DNA from: Comamonadaceae bacterium | Lineage (GTDB): Bacteria > Pseudomonadota > Gammaproteobacteria > Burkholderiales > Burkholderiaceae_C | Assembly: GCA_021286965.1 (NCBI GenBank) | Contig: JAJTBK010000476.1 | Coordinates: forward strand, 1-7,729 | Reading direction: 5' to 3' | DNA: 7,729 nt | Shown: one piece after another, positions 1 to 6,526 of the stretch | Numbering within the stretch: position 1 is the stretch's first letter | Layout of the letters: every line of letters starts with the position of its first letter | Notes under the pieces: model-generated | Told to the model about the DNA's origin: nothing | The model's input: only the letters and a program-made list of their open reading frames with translations | Databases searched by the model: none | Made by a program: the position numbers and the translations under genes

Positions 1-388
1 TGCCGTGGTGCGGGTTGGTGCCGACGCCGGAGTAGGCGAATTCGGTCATGTGCGTCTTGCCGATGAAGGCCGCGCCAGCGCGGCGCAGGCGGGCCACGGC
101 GCTGCTGTCTTGCGCGGCGGCGGGGGCATCAGCCAGCGCCCGTGCGCTGGCGCGGGTGGGCAGCCCCTGCATATCGAACAGGTCTTTGACGGATACCGCC
201 AGGCCGGCCAGGGGTTGCTCGGGCCGGGCAGCGGCGGCCTGGGCCTGGGCGCTCGCCGGCAGCAGGGCCGAGAACGCGTGCTGGCAGGGCGCGGCCTGCG
301 CCCGCTCCAGGCAGCGCTGCAGCCAGTCGCTGGCGTGGCCGTGGCCGCCGAGCAGGCTGGCGCGGACGCTGTGCAGGTCAGGAAACAT
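1..388 (-). CDS. Amidase-signature family hydrolase, N-terminal part (runs off the left edge)
   Basis: The reverse strand reads an open frame of 129 codons from the ATG at 388-386 to the window edge with no stop. It contains VSVKDLFD (Lys68), which matches the segment carrying the catalytic Lys of the Ser-cisSer-Lys triad in amidase-signature enzymes. It also contains GKTHMTEFAYSGVGTNPHHG (residues 110-129), the conserved stretch just before the Gly/Ser-rich core. These enzymes hydrolyse amide bonds, and the family includes GatA, aryl-acylamidases, allophanate hydrolase and indoleacetamide hydrolase. The Ser residues of the triad lie outside the window, so the substrate cannot be named. GatA itself is unlikely, because no gatC or gatB is adjacent on the visible side. 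The start is the only upstream ATG in frame. The sequence before it (CACACCCC) is a poor Shine-Dalgarno. The gene is divergent from rpsB and not part of that operon. The family call is confident; the specific function is unknown. Confidence 0.85.
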   Translation of the reverse strand, partial: MFPDLHSVRASLLGGHGHASDWLQRCLERAQAAPCQHAFSALLPASAQAQAAAARPEQPLAGLAVSVKDLFDMQGLPTRASARALADAPAAAQDSSAVARLRRAGAAFIGKTHMTEFAYSGVGTNPHHG

Positions 389-403
389 GGGGTGTGCTAG
401 AAT
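375..403 (+). promoter_or_regulatory. Extended -10 promoter for rpsB
   Basis: TGCTAGAAT at 395-403 is a sigma70-type extended -10 (TGn followed by TAGAAT, one mismatch to TATAAT). With a 17-bp spacer the -35 position (375-380) reads AGGTCA, a weak match to TTGACA, which is often tolerated when the -10 is extended. The predicted transcription start is near 410, leaving a leader of about 140 nt before rpsB. The -35 part lies inside the first codons of the divergent amidase gene. The motif is visible in the sequence; its use as a promoter is inferred. Confidence 0.65.
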
Positions 404-409
404 CGTCGG

Positions 410-548
410 GTTTAGCTGAAAGCTGCCCGTAAGCCTTACGGTGCAGGAGCTGAATAAATAGCAAACCAGCCCATCAAGGTGTTGCGTCCTTCCGGTGAAG
501 GGGCAAATGTCGGGCTGGATTTTAGACCCAACCTTCGGAGTAATTCTC
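410..548 (+). promoter_or_regulatory. Structured 5' leader of rpsB, candidate S2 autoregulatory element
   Basis: Three helices can be drawn by hand. Hairpin 1: CTGC(423-426)+CCGTAA(427-432) pairs with TTACGG(436-441)+GCAG(443-446), with U442 bulged; AGCT 414-417 with AGCT 448-451 extends it below an internal loop. Hairpin 2: TTGC(482-485) with GCAA(503-506), G486 bulged, U487-G502 wobble, CCTTC(488-492) with GAAGG(497-501), and tetraloop CGGT. Helix 3: CCAGCCC(466-472) pairs perfectly with GGGCTGG(512-518) and encloses hairpin 2. The Shine-Dalgarno follows at 537-540. In E. coli the rpsB leader is the known site of feedback control by S2 over rpsB-tsf, so a similar role is plausible here. I do not claim that this structure matches the gammaproteobacterial one. 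The pairings are seen in the sequence; the regulatory role is inference. Confidence 0.55.
537..540 (+). promoter_or_regulatory. Shine-Dalgarno that sets the rpsB start
   Basis: GGAG lies 8 nt before the ATG at 549. It favours 549 over the in-frame ATG at 507, whose AAGGGG-like upstream sequence is buried in hairpin 2 of the leader, and over the ATG at 561, which has no Shine-Dalgarno. Confidence 0.75.
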
Positions 549-1301
549 ATGACCGTGACCATGCGCGAAATGCTGGAAGCAGGTGTCCACTTCGGCCACC
601 AAACCCGCTTCTGGAACCCCAAGATGGCCCCCTTCATCTTCGGCCATCGCAACAAGATTCACATCATCAACCTGGAAAAATCGCTGCCGATGTTCCAGGA
701 GGCGCAAAAGTTCGTCAAGCAGCTCGCTGCCAACCGTGGCACCATCTTGATGGTCGGCACCAAGCGCCAGGCCCGTGAGCTGGTGGCTGAGCAGGCCCAG
801 CGCGCCGGCGTGCCTTACGTCGATCAGCGTTGGCTCGGCGGTATGCTGACCAACTTCAAGACCGTCAAGACCTCCATCAAGCGCCTGAAGGACATGAAGG
901 CGCAGCAGGAAGCTGGCCTCGAGTCCATGAGCAAGAAAGAACAGCTGATGTTCGTGCGCGAAATGGCCAAGCTCGAAAAAGACATCGGTGGCATTCAGGA
1001 TATGACCACGCTGCCGGACGCCATTTTCGTGATCGACGTCGGCTACCACAAGATTGCCATCTCTGAAGCCAAGAAGCTGGGCATCCCGCTGATCGGCGTG
1101 GTGGACTCCAACCACAACCCCGAAGGCATCGACTACGTCATCCCCGGCAACGACGACTCGGCCAAGGCCGTGGCGCTGTACGCCCGTGGCATCGCTGACG
1201 CCATCCTCGAAGGCCGTGCCAACGCCGTGGAAGAAGTCGTCAAGGCTGTGGCTGGCGAAGGCAGCGACGAATTCGTGGAAGTGCAAGAGTCCGCCGCCTG
1301 A
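549..1301 (+). CDS. rpsB: 30S ribosomal protein S2
   Basis: The protein has 250 residues, normal for bacterial S2 (E. coli about 241). S2 binds late to the small subunit between head and body, and is needed for S1 to bind. Two family signatures are visible: [12 protein letters not shown] at residues 6-17, and the segment from [14 protein letters not shown] to KKLGIP at about 156-180. [20 protein letters not shown] (residues 16-35) and [12 protein letters not shown] (92-103) are also typical. Residues 105-150 form the charged, helical coiled-coil insertion of the family. The start at 549 gives MTVTMREML, which fits Burkholderiales S2 proteins (usually M-[AST]-VTMR) and has a good Shine-Dalgarno. 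It is the first gene of the block, behind a structured leader and ahead of a terminator-like hairpin. The short acidic tail ([15 protein letters not shown]) is variable in the family. Identification is secure. Confidence 0.98.
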   Translation: MTVTMREMLEAGVHFGHQTRFWNPKMAPFIFGHRNKIHIINLEKSLPMFQEAQKFVKQLAANRGTILMVGTKRQARELVAEQAQRAGVPYVDQRWLGGMLTNFKTVKTSIKRLKDMKAQQEAGLESMSKKEQLMFVREMAKLEKDIGGIQDMTTLPDAIFVIDVGYHKIAISEAKKLGIPLIGVVDSNHNPEGIDYVIPGNDDSAKAVALYARGIADAILEGRANAVEEVVKAVAGEGSDEFVEVQESAA

Positions 1302-1327
1302 TACCCCGGCTGCGCGACCGGGCGCAC

Positions 1328-1361
1328 AAAAAAGCGGGGCCCCTGGTGAGCCCCCTTTTTT
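1328..1361 (+). terminator. Intrinsic terminator or attenuator between rpsB and tsf
   Basis: GGGGC (1336-1340) pairs with GCCCC (1350-1354) around a 9-nt loop. G1334 pairs with C1355 if C1335 is bulged, and six A (1328-1333) face six T (1356-1361). The result is a GC-rich stem followed by a U-tract, the classic rho-independent form; the flanking A-tract could let it work in both directions. A smaller inverted repeat without a T-tract (CCCGG 1305-1309 and CCGGG 1318-1322) lies just before it. No strong promoter is visible between it and tsf, so it probably acts as a partial attenuator that lowers transcription of tsf relative to rpsB. That last point is inference. Confidence 0.75.
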
Positions 1362-1400
1362 ATTCTGTGAACACAATTGAACTGATTGGAGAGACTGCAA

Positions 1401-2330
1401 ATGGCTGCTATTACCGCAAGCATGGTCGCTGAACTGCGCGCCAAGACCGACGCCCCGATGATGGAATGCAAGAAGGCCCTGACCGAGGCCGACGGCGACA
1501 TGGCCAAGGCCGAAGAGCTGCTGCGCGTCAAGCTCGGCACCAAGGCCGGCAAGGCTGCTGCCCGCGTTACCGCCGAAGGCGTGGTCGCCTCGTTCATCGA
1601 CGGCCAACTGGGCGCGCTGATCGAAGTCAACAGCGAAACCGACTTCGTGTCCAAGAACGACAGCTTCATCGCCATGGCCAAGGCGGCTGCCGAGCTGGTG
1701 GCCAAGCACAACCCGGCCGACATCGCCGCCCTGGGCGCGCTGCCCTACGCGCAAGACAGCTTCGGCCCCACGCTGGAAGACGTGCGCAAGGGCCTGATCG
1801 GCAAGATCGGCGAGAACATGTCGTTCCGCCGCTTCAAGCGCTTTGACGGCACCAACCTGGCTGCTTACCTGCACGGCTCGCGCATCGGCGTGGTCGTCGA
1901 GTTCGACGGTGACGCCACGGCCGCCAAGGACGTGGCCATGCACGTGGCCGCCATGAAGCCCGCCGCCCTGACCAGCGCCGAAGTGCCGGCCGAGCTGATC
2001 GCCAAGGAGCGTGCCGTGGCCGAAGGCAAGGCCGACGAAGCCAACAAGGAGCTGGTTGCCGCTGGCAAGCCCGCGCAAAGCGCCGAAATCACTGCCAAGC
2101 GCATCGACGGCGCCGTGCAGAAGTTCCTCAAGGAAGTTTCGCTCGCCGACCAGGTGTTCGTGAAGGCTGCCGACGGCAAGCAAACCGTGGCCGCCATGCT
2201 CAAGGCCGCCAACACCACCATCAAGGGCTTTACCCTGTACGTGGTGGGCGAAGGCATCGAGAAGAAGGCCGACGACTTCGCCGCCGAAGTGGCGGCGCAA
2301 GTGGCCGCTGCCAAGGCTTCTGCCGCCTGA
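1401..2330 (+). CDS. tsf: Translation elongation factor Ts
   Basis: The 309-residue protein is the guanine-nucleotide exchange factor that releases GDP from EF-Tu in the cytoplasm. The N-terminal UBA-like domain (about 1-55) includes [20 protein letters not shown]. The TDFV motif (T80-V83), whose Asp-Phe pair inserts near the EF-Tu nucleotide site, is intact within [11 protein letters not shown]. The two-part core domain follows, with a dimerisation region around 180-230 and a C-terminal module ending in an Ala-rich tail. It is somewhat longer than E. coli EF-Ts (about 282), which is common in betaproteobacteria. The ATG at 1401 is preceded by GGAGAG at 1388-1393. A TTG at 1386 in frame is rejected because it precedes that Shine-Dalgarno and would add five residues absent from the family. 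The pairing with rpsB is near universal; here a terminator-like hairpin lies between them. Confidence 0.98.
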   Translation: MAAITASMVAELRAKTDAPMMECKKALTEADGDMAKAEELLRVKLGTKAGKAAARVTAEGVVASFIDGQLGALIEVNSETDFVSKNDSFIAMAKAAAELVAKHNPADIAALGALPYAQDSFGPTLEDVRKGLIGKIGENMSFRRFKRFDGTNLAAYLHGSRIGVVVEFDGDATAAKDVAMHVAAMKPAALTSAEVPAELIAKERAVAEGKADEANKELVAAGKPAQSAEITAKRIDGAVQKFLKEVSLADQVFVKAADGKQTVAAMLKAANTTIKGFTLYVVGEGIEKKADDFAAEVAAQVAAAKASAA

Positions 2331-2388
2331 TCGCGCTGCGCCCCTGTTTTCCCCTTCACCTGTAACCGCCGCCTTTGGAGATTTGCCC

Positions 2389-3111
2389 ATGACCACCGCC
2401 ACCCCAGCCCACAAGCGCATCCTGCTCAAGTTGTCTGGTGAGGCCCTCATGGGCGATGACGCCTTTGGCATCAACCGCAGCACCATCGAGCGCATGGTGG
2501 AAGAAGTTGCGGGCGTGACGCGCCTGGGCGTGCAGGTGGCGGTGGTGATCGGCGGGGGCAATATTTTTCGTGGCGTGGCCGGCGGCGCCGTCGGCATGGA
2601 CCGCGCCACGGCCGACTACATGGGCATGTTGGCCACGGTCATGAACGCCCTGGCCCTGGCTGACGCCATGGACAAGCAGGGCCTGACGGCCCGCGTCATG
2701 TCGGCCATCGCCATCGACCAGGTGGTCGAGCCCTATGTGCGCCCGAAGGCGCTGCAATACCTTGAAGAGGGCAAGGTGGTGGTGTTCGCTGCCGGCACCG
2801 GCAACCCCTTCTTCACCACCGACACGGCAGCGGCGCTGCGCGGGGCGGAAATTGGCGCCGAAGTGGTGCTCAAGGCGACCAAGGTCGATGGTGTCTATAC
2901 CGCCGACCCGCACAAAGATGCCTCGGCCACGCGCTACGCCAAGCTCTCGTTCGACGAAGCCATTACGCGCAATCTGGGCATCATGGATGCCACCGCCTTT
3001 GCCCTGTGCCGCGATCAAAAATTACCTATCCGCGTTTTCTCCATCGTCAAACATGGCGCACTGCAGCGCGTGGTGATGGGTGAGGACGAGGGTACGCTGG
3101 TGTACGCTTGA
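2389..3111 (+). CDS. pyrH: Uridylate kinase (UMP kinase)
   Basis: The 240-residue cytoplasmic enzyme phosphorylates UMP to UDP with ATP, in pyrimidine nucleotide synthesis. It belongs to the amino-acid-kinase fold, is normally hexameric, and in studied bacteria is activated by GTP and inhibited by UTP. Visible motifs are the phosphate-binding KLSGEAL (14-20), GGGNIFRG (55-62), [20 protein letters not shown] (71-90), [16 protein letters not shown] (136-151) of the UMP site, and [10 protein letters not shown] (165-174) near the ATP site. The length matches E. coli (241). The start is the ATG at 2389, 8 nt after GGAG (2377-2380); a TTG at 2383 in frame is too close to that site. A 58-nt gap separates it from tsf, with no terminator seen. 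frr follows after 34 nt, consistent with one transcript. Identification is secure. Confidence 0.98.
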   Translation: MTTATPAHKRILLKLSGEALMGDDAFGINRSTIERMVEEVAGVTRLGVQVAVVIGGGNIFRGVAGGAVGMDRATADYMGMLATVMNALALADAMDKQGLTARVMSAIAIDQVVEPYVRPKALQYLEEGKVVVFAAGTGNPFFTTDTAAALRGAEIGAEVVLKATKVDGVYTADPHKDASATRYAKLSFDEAITRNLGIMDATAFALCRDQKLPIRVFSIVKHGALQRVVMGEDEGTLVYA

Positions 3112-3145
3112 GGGCTTTGCCTCGCTGCCCCGCACGGAGAATCAC

Positions 3146-3706
3146 ATGACCATCGCCGATATCAAGAAGAACGCCGACACCAAGATGGACCAGTCCATCG
3201 CGGCCTTCAAGAACAACCTGGGCAAGATCCGCACGGGCCGCGCCAACCCGCAGCTGCTCGACACCATCCACGTCGAGTACTACGGCTCCATGGTGCCGCT
3301 GTCGCAGGTGGCCAACGTTGCCTTGCTCGACGCCCGCACCATCAGCGTTCAGCCCTGGGAAAAGCCCATGGCCGCCAAGATCGAGAAAGCCATCCGCGAA
3401 AGCGATCTGGGCCTGAACCCCGCTTCGCTCGGTGACCTGATCCGCGTGCCCATGCCGCCGATGAGCGAAGAGCGCCGCAAGGAAATGACCAAGCTCGCGC
3501 GCAACGAAGGCGAAGCCGCCAAGGTGGCGGTGCGCAACCTGCGCCGCGATGCGAACGACGCCGTGAAAAAGCTCGTCAAGGACAAGCTGGCGTCGGAAGA
3601 CGAGCAAAAGCGTGCCGAAGCCGAAGTGCAAAAGGCCACCGACAAGCGTATTGCCGAGATCGACCAGCTCGTCGCCGCCAAAGAACAAGAAATCATGGCC
3701 ATCTGA
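3146..3706 (+). CDS. frr: Ribosome recycling factor
   Basis: The 186-residue protein (E. coli 185) works with EF-G after termination to split the post-termination ribosome. The sequence gives the expected two-domain plan. Helix 1 of the three-helix bundle comes first (about 1-30, ending KIRTGRANP). The beta-rich domain II (about 31-104) contains [16 protein letters not shown] and the segment [16 protein letters not shown]. Long helices 2 and 3 complete the bundle, including the basic segment [16 protein letters not shown] (128-143), whose arginines contact the ribosome. The ATG at 3146 follows CGGAGA (3135-3140). An in-frame upstream start near 3080 would overlap the end of pyrH and add residues unlike the family, so it is rejected. 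The stop is 24 nt before uppS, consistent with cotranscription. Confidence 0.98.
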   Translation: MTIADIKKNADTKMDQSIAAFKNNLGKIRTGRANPQLLDTIHVEYYGSMVPLSQVANVALLDARTISVQPWEKPMAAKIEKAIRESDLGLNPASLGDLIRVPMPPMSEERRKEMTKLARNEGEAAKVAVRNLRRDANDAVKKLVKDKLASEDEQKRAEAEVQKATDKRIAEIDQLVAAKEQEIMAI

Positions 3707-3730
3707 CGGCGCCACCCAGGGCCGTACGCC

Positions 3731-4453
<723 letters not shown>

Positions 4454-4479
4454 CACGGCGGCCCTGGCGGATCTTTCTC

Positions 4480-5322
4480 ATGCTCCAACAGCGCATCATC
4501 ACCGCCCTGGTGTTGCTGGCCATCGTTTTGCCAGCCCTCTTTTACCCCGGCCCGCTGCCCTTCATGCTGGTGGTGCTGGTCATGATGGCCGCCGGCGCCT
4601 GGGAGTGGGGGCGTTTGAGTGGCTTTGGCCAGGGCGGGGCCCTGGGCATGGGGGCGCTGTGCCTGCTGCTGTGCGGCCTGAGCTGGTGGGCCGGGCTGGC
4701 GCAGCGGCCGCTGCCCTGGCTGTGGGCACTTGGCGGCGGCCTGTGGGTGCTCGGTGGCGGCGCGCTGCTGCGCACCGGCGTCAGCGGCTGGCCGCACATT
4801 CCCCGGTTGCTGCGCACCCTGGGCGGGCTGCTGGCGCTGTGGCTGGCCTGGCTGGCGGTGGTGCAGGCCCATGCGCGCGGCGTTAATTTTCTGCTGTCGG
4901 TGCTGACCCTGGTGTGGGTGGCCGACATTGGCGCCTATTTTTCTGGCCGCGCCTTCGGTCGCCGCAAGCTGGCTCCGGCGATCAGTCCGGGCAAGAGCTG
5001 GGAGGGCGTCTGGGGCGGCATGGTGGGCGTGCTGCTGCTGGCGCTGCTGTGGGCTTGGGCTGACCAGACCTGGCAGGCGCCGGTGCCCAGTTTTTATACC
5101 GGCCTGCGCCAGCAGGGCTGGTGGCTGCTGCTGCTGGCCGTGGTCTTCATGGCGGCGATGAGCGTTGTCGGCGACTTGGTGGAATCGCTCATCAAGCGCA
5201 GTGCCGGCGTCAAGGACAGCAGCGGCCTGCTGCCCGGCCACGGTGGCGTGCTCGACCGCATCGACGCCCTGCTGCCGACCTTGCCCTTGGCCATGATGCT
5301 GACCGAATGGGTGCACGTATGA
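4480..5322 (+). CDS. cdsA: Phosphatidate cytidylyltransferase (CDP-diacylglycerol synthase)
   Basis: The 280-residue polytopic inner-membrane enzyme forms CDP-diacylglycerol from phosphatidic acid and CTP, the branch point for phosphatidylethanolamine, phosphatidylglycerol and cardiolipin. The family signature is complete at residues 237-262: SLIKRSAGVKDSSG followed by LLPGHGGVLDRID. The upstream half of the active site is also present: VADIGAYFSGRAFGRRKLAP (147-166), ISPGKSWEG (168-176) and SVVGDLVES (228-236). Leu/Trp-rich hydrophobic segments, about eight by eye, cover roughly 5-45, 55-75, 80-97, 110-130, 135-155, 178-195 and 213-232. The length matches E. coli (285). The ATG at 4480 begins a normal MLQQRIITAL start, but no clear Shine-Dalgarno precedes it (GGCGGATCTTTCTC), so translation may depend partly on ribosomes arriving from uppS. 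The gene overlaps dxr by 4 nt. Confidence 0.97.
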   Translation: MLQQRIITALVLLAIVLPALFYPGPLPFMLVVLVMMAAGAWEWGRLSGFGQGGALGMGALCLLLCGLSWWAGLAQRPLPWLWALGGGLWVLGGGALLRTGVSGWPHIPRLLRTLGGLLALWLAWLAVVQAHARGVNFLLSVLTLVWVADIGAYFSGRAFGRRKLAPAISPGKSWEGVWGGMVGVLLLALLWAWADQTWQAPVPSFYTGLRQQGWWLLLLAVVFMAAMSVVGDLVESLIKRSAGVKDSSGLLPGHGGVLDRIDALLPTLPLAMMLTEWVHV

Positions 5323-6512
5323 CACAAACCACCAAGCCCCAGACCTTGACGGTGCTGGGCGCCACCGGCTCGATTGGCAGCAACACCCTGGACGTGGTGC
5401 GCCGCCACCCCGGGCGCTACCAGGTGTTTGCCTTGAGCGCGGCGACGCAGGTCGATGCCTTGCTCGCCCAGTGCGCGGAGTTTCGTCCGCGCTATGCCGT
5501 CATGGCCAGCGCCGCACACGCGGCCCAGCTGGCAGAAAAAATCAAGGCAAATAGCCTTCCAACGCAGGTGCTGCAAGCGTCAGGCGCTCTTGAAACGATA
5601 GCATCACACGAGGCTGTGGATGCCGTCATGGGCGCCATCGTCGGTGCTGCCGGCCTGGCGCCTTGCCTGGCGGCAGCGCGTGCCGGTAAGCGCCTGCTGC
5701 TGGCGAACAAAGAGGCGCTGGTGGTCGGCGGCCAGCTCTTCATGGACACCGTCAAGCACCATGGTGCGACGCTTTTGCCCATCGATAGCGAGCATTCGGC
5801 CATTTTTCAGTGCCTGCCCGAAGAGCGCAGCAGCTGGGCGGCGCGGGTCGATAGCATTTTGTTGACGGCCTCGGGCGGGCCGTTTCGCCAGCGCGACCCG
5901 GCGACGCTGGCGCAGATCACGCCCGAGCAGGCCTGTGCGCACCCGAACTTTGCCATGGGGCGCAAAATCTCGGTCGATTCCGCCACCATGATGAACAAGG
6001 CGCTCGAAGTGATCGAGGCGCGCTGGCTGTTCGACATGGCGCCCGAGCAGATTCAGGTGGTGATCCACCCGCAGCAAATCATCCACTCCATGGTGCAGTT
6101 CAAGGATGCCTCCATCCTGGCGCAGCTGGGCACACCCGATATGCGCGTGCCTATTGCCTGCGGCCTGGCCTGGCCCGAGCGCATCGAGAGCGGCGCAGCG
6201 CGGCTCGATTTTGCGCAGCTCGCGGCGCTGACCTTTGAAGACGCAGATGCCCGGCGCTTCCCCGGCCTGCACCTGTCGTGGCAGGCGCTGCGCGCCGCAG
6301 AAGGCACGACCGCCGTGCTCAACGCGGCCAACGAGGTCGCGGTCGATGCCTTCTTGCAGCGGCGCCTGCGCTTTGACCGCATCCACCAGGTGAACCTGCA
6401 AACGCTAGAACGCATCACGCCGGCACGCCCGGCGAGCGTGCAGGATCTGCTGGCGCTCGATGAAGAGGCGCGCAGCGCCGCCCAGGCTGCCGTCGCGCGC
6501 CTGGCGGCCTGA
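5319..6512 (+). CDS. dxr: 1-deoxy-D-xylulose 5-phosphate reductoisomerase
   Basis: The 397-residue cytoplasmic enzyme converts DXP to 2-C-methyl-D-erythritol 4-phosphate using NADPH and a divalent metal. This is the committed step of the MEP isoprenoid pathway and the target of fosmidomycin. The NADPH-binding GATGSIG (14-20) opens the protein, and LLANKEALV follows at 127-135. The metal ligands are visible: Asp156 and Glu158 in PIDSEHSAIFQC, and Glu230 in MMNKALEVIEA. Substrate-binding SGGPF (185-189), HPN (208-210) and HPQQIIHSM (250-258) are present. The conserved Trp of the flexible substrate lid is Phe211, and the usual HPQS is HPQQ. The length matches E. coli (398). The ATG at 5319 overlaps the cdsA stop as ATGA, so coupling is likely; longer in-frame starts inside cdsA add non-homologous residues. 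The product feeds uppS upstream. A low-GC patch lies at 5535-5610. Confidence 0.97.
   Translation: MTQTTKPQTLTVLGATGSIGSNTLDVVRRHPGRYQVFALSAATQVDALLAQCAEFRPRYAVMASAAHAAQLAEKIKANSLPTQVLQASGALETIASHEAVDAVMGAIVGAAGLAPCLAAARAGKRLLLANKEALVVGGQLFMDTVKHHGATLLPIDSEHSAIFQCLPEERSSWAARVDSILLTASGGPFRQRDPATLAQITPEQACAHPNFAMGRKISVDSATMMNKALEVIEARWLFDMAPEQIQVVIHPQQIIHSMVQFKDASILAQLGTPDMRVPIACGLAWPERIESGAARLDFAQLAALTFEDADARRFPGLHLSWQALRAAEGTTAVLNAANEVAVDAFLQRRLRFDRIHQVNLQTLERITPARPASVQDLLALDEEARSAAQAAVARLAA
5535..5610 (+). other. Lower-GC, odd-codon patch within dxr, possible decayed repeat
   Basis: By hand count this 76-nt stretch is about 50% G+C, against roughly 65-70% around it. It is rich in codons scarce elsewhere in the window (AAA, GCA, AAT, CTT, CCA, ATA, TCA). 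It encodes about residues 73-97, a variable surface segment of the NADPH domain, and the reading frame and overall length are preserved. Parts (AAATAGC near the left end, GCGCT then GATAGCA near the right) loosely resemble small intergenic repeats I recall from Comamonadaceae genomes. That resemblance is a memory-based inference and weak. Confidence 0.3.
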
Positions 6513-6526
6513 GCGGCGAGGCGTAC

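Noticed and set aside
5..419. Two overlapping + strand open frames of 123 and 131 codons at the left end
   Set aside because: The - strand frame here carries clear amidase motifs, while the + frames are Ala/Gly/Arg-rich with no motif.
389..480. Promoter for the divergent amidase
   Set aside because: The reverse strand has AT-rich hexamers (TATTTA, TATTCA) and a TTGATG, but the spacing is 11-15 bp, too short for a confident call.
1362..1400. Possible separate tsf promoter after the terminator-like hairpin
   Set aside because: A TTGAAC-like hexamer is present near 1377, but no matching -10 is seen before the tsf Shine-Dalgarno.
522..2609. 695-codon open frame on the - strand across rpsB, tsf and the start of pyrH
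   Set aside because: It is antisense to three certain genes. Long antisense frames are expected when the sense codons are GC-rich at third positions, and the His/Gly/Leu-rich translation has no recognisable domain.
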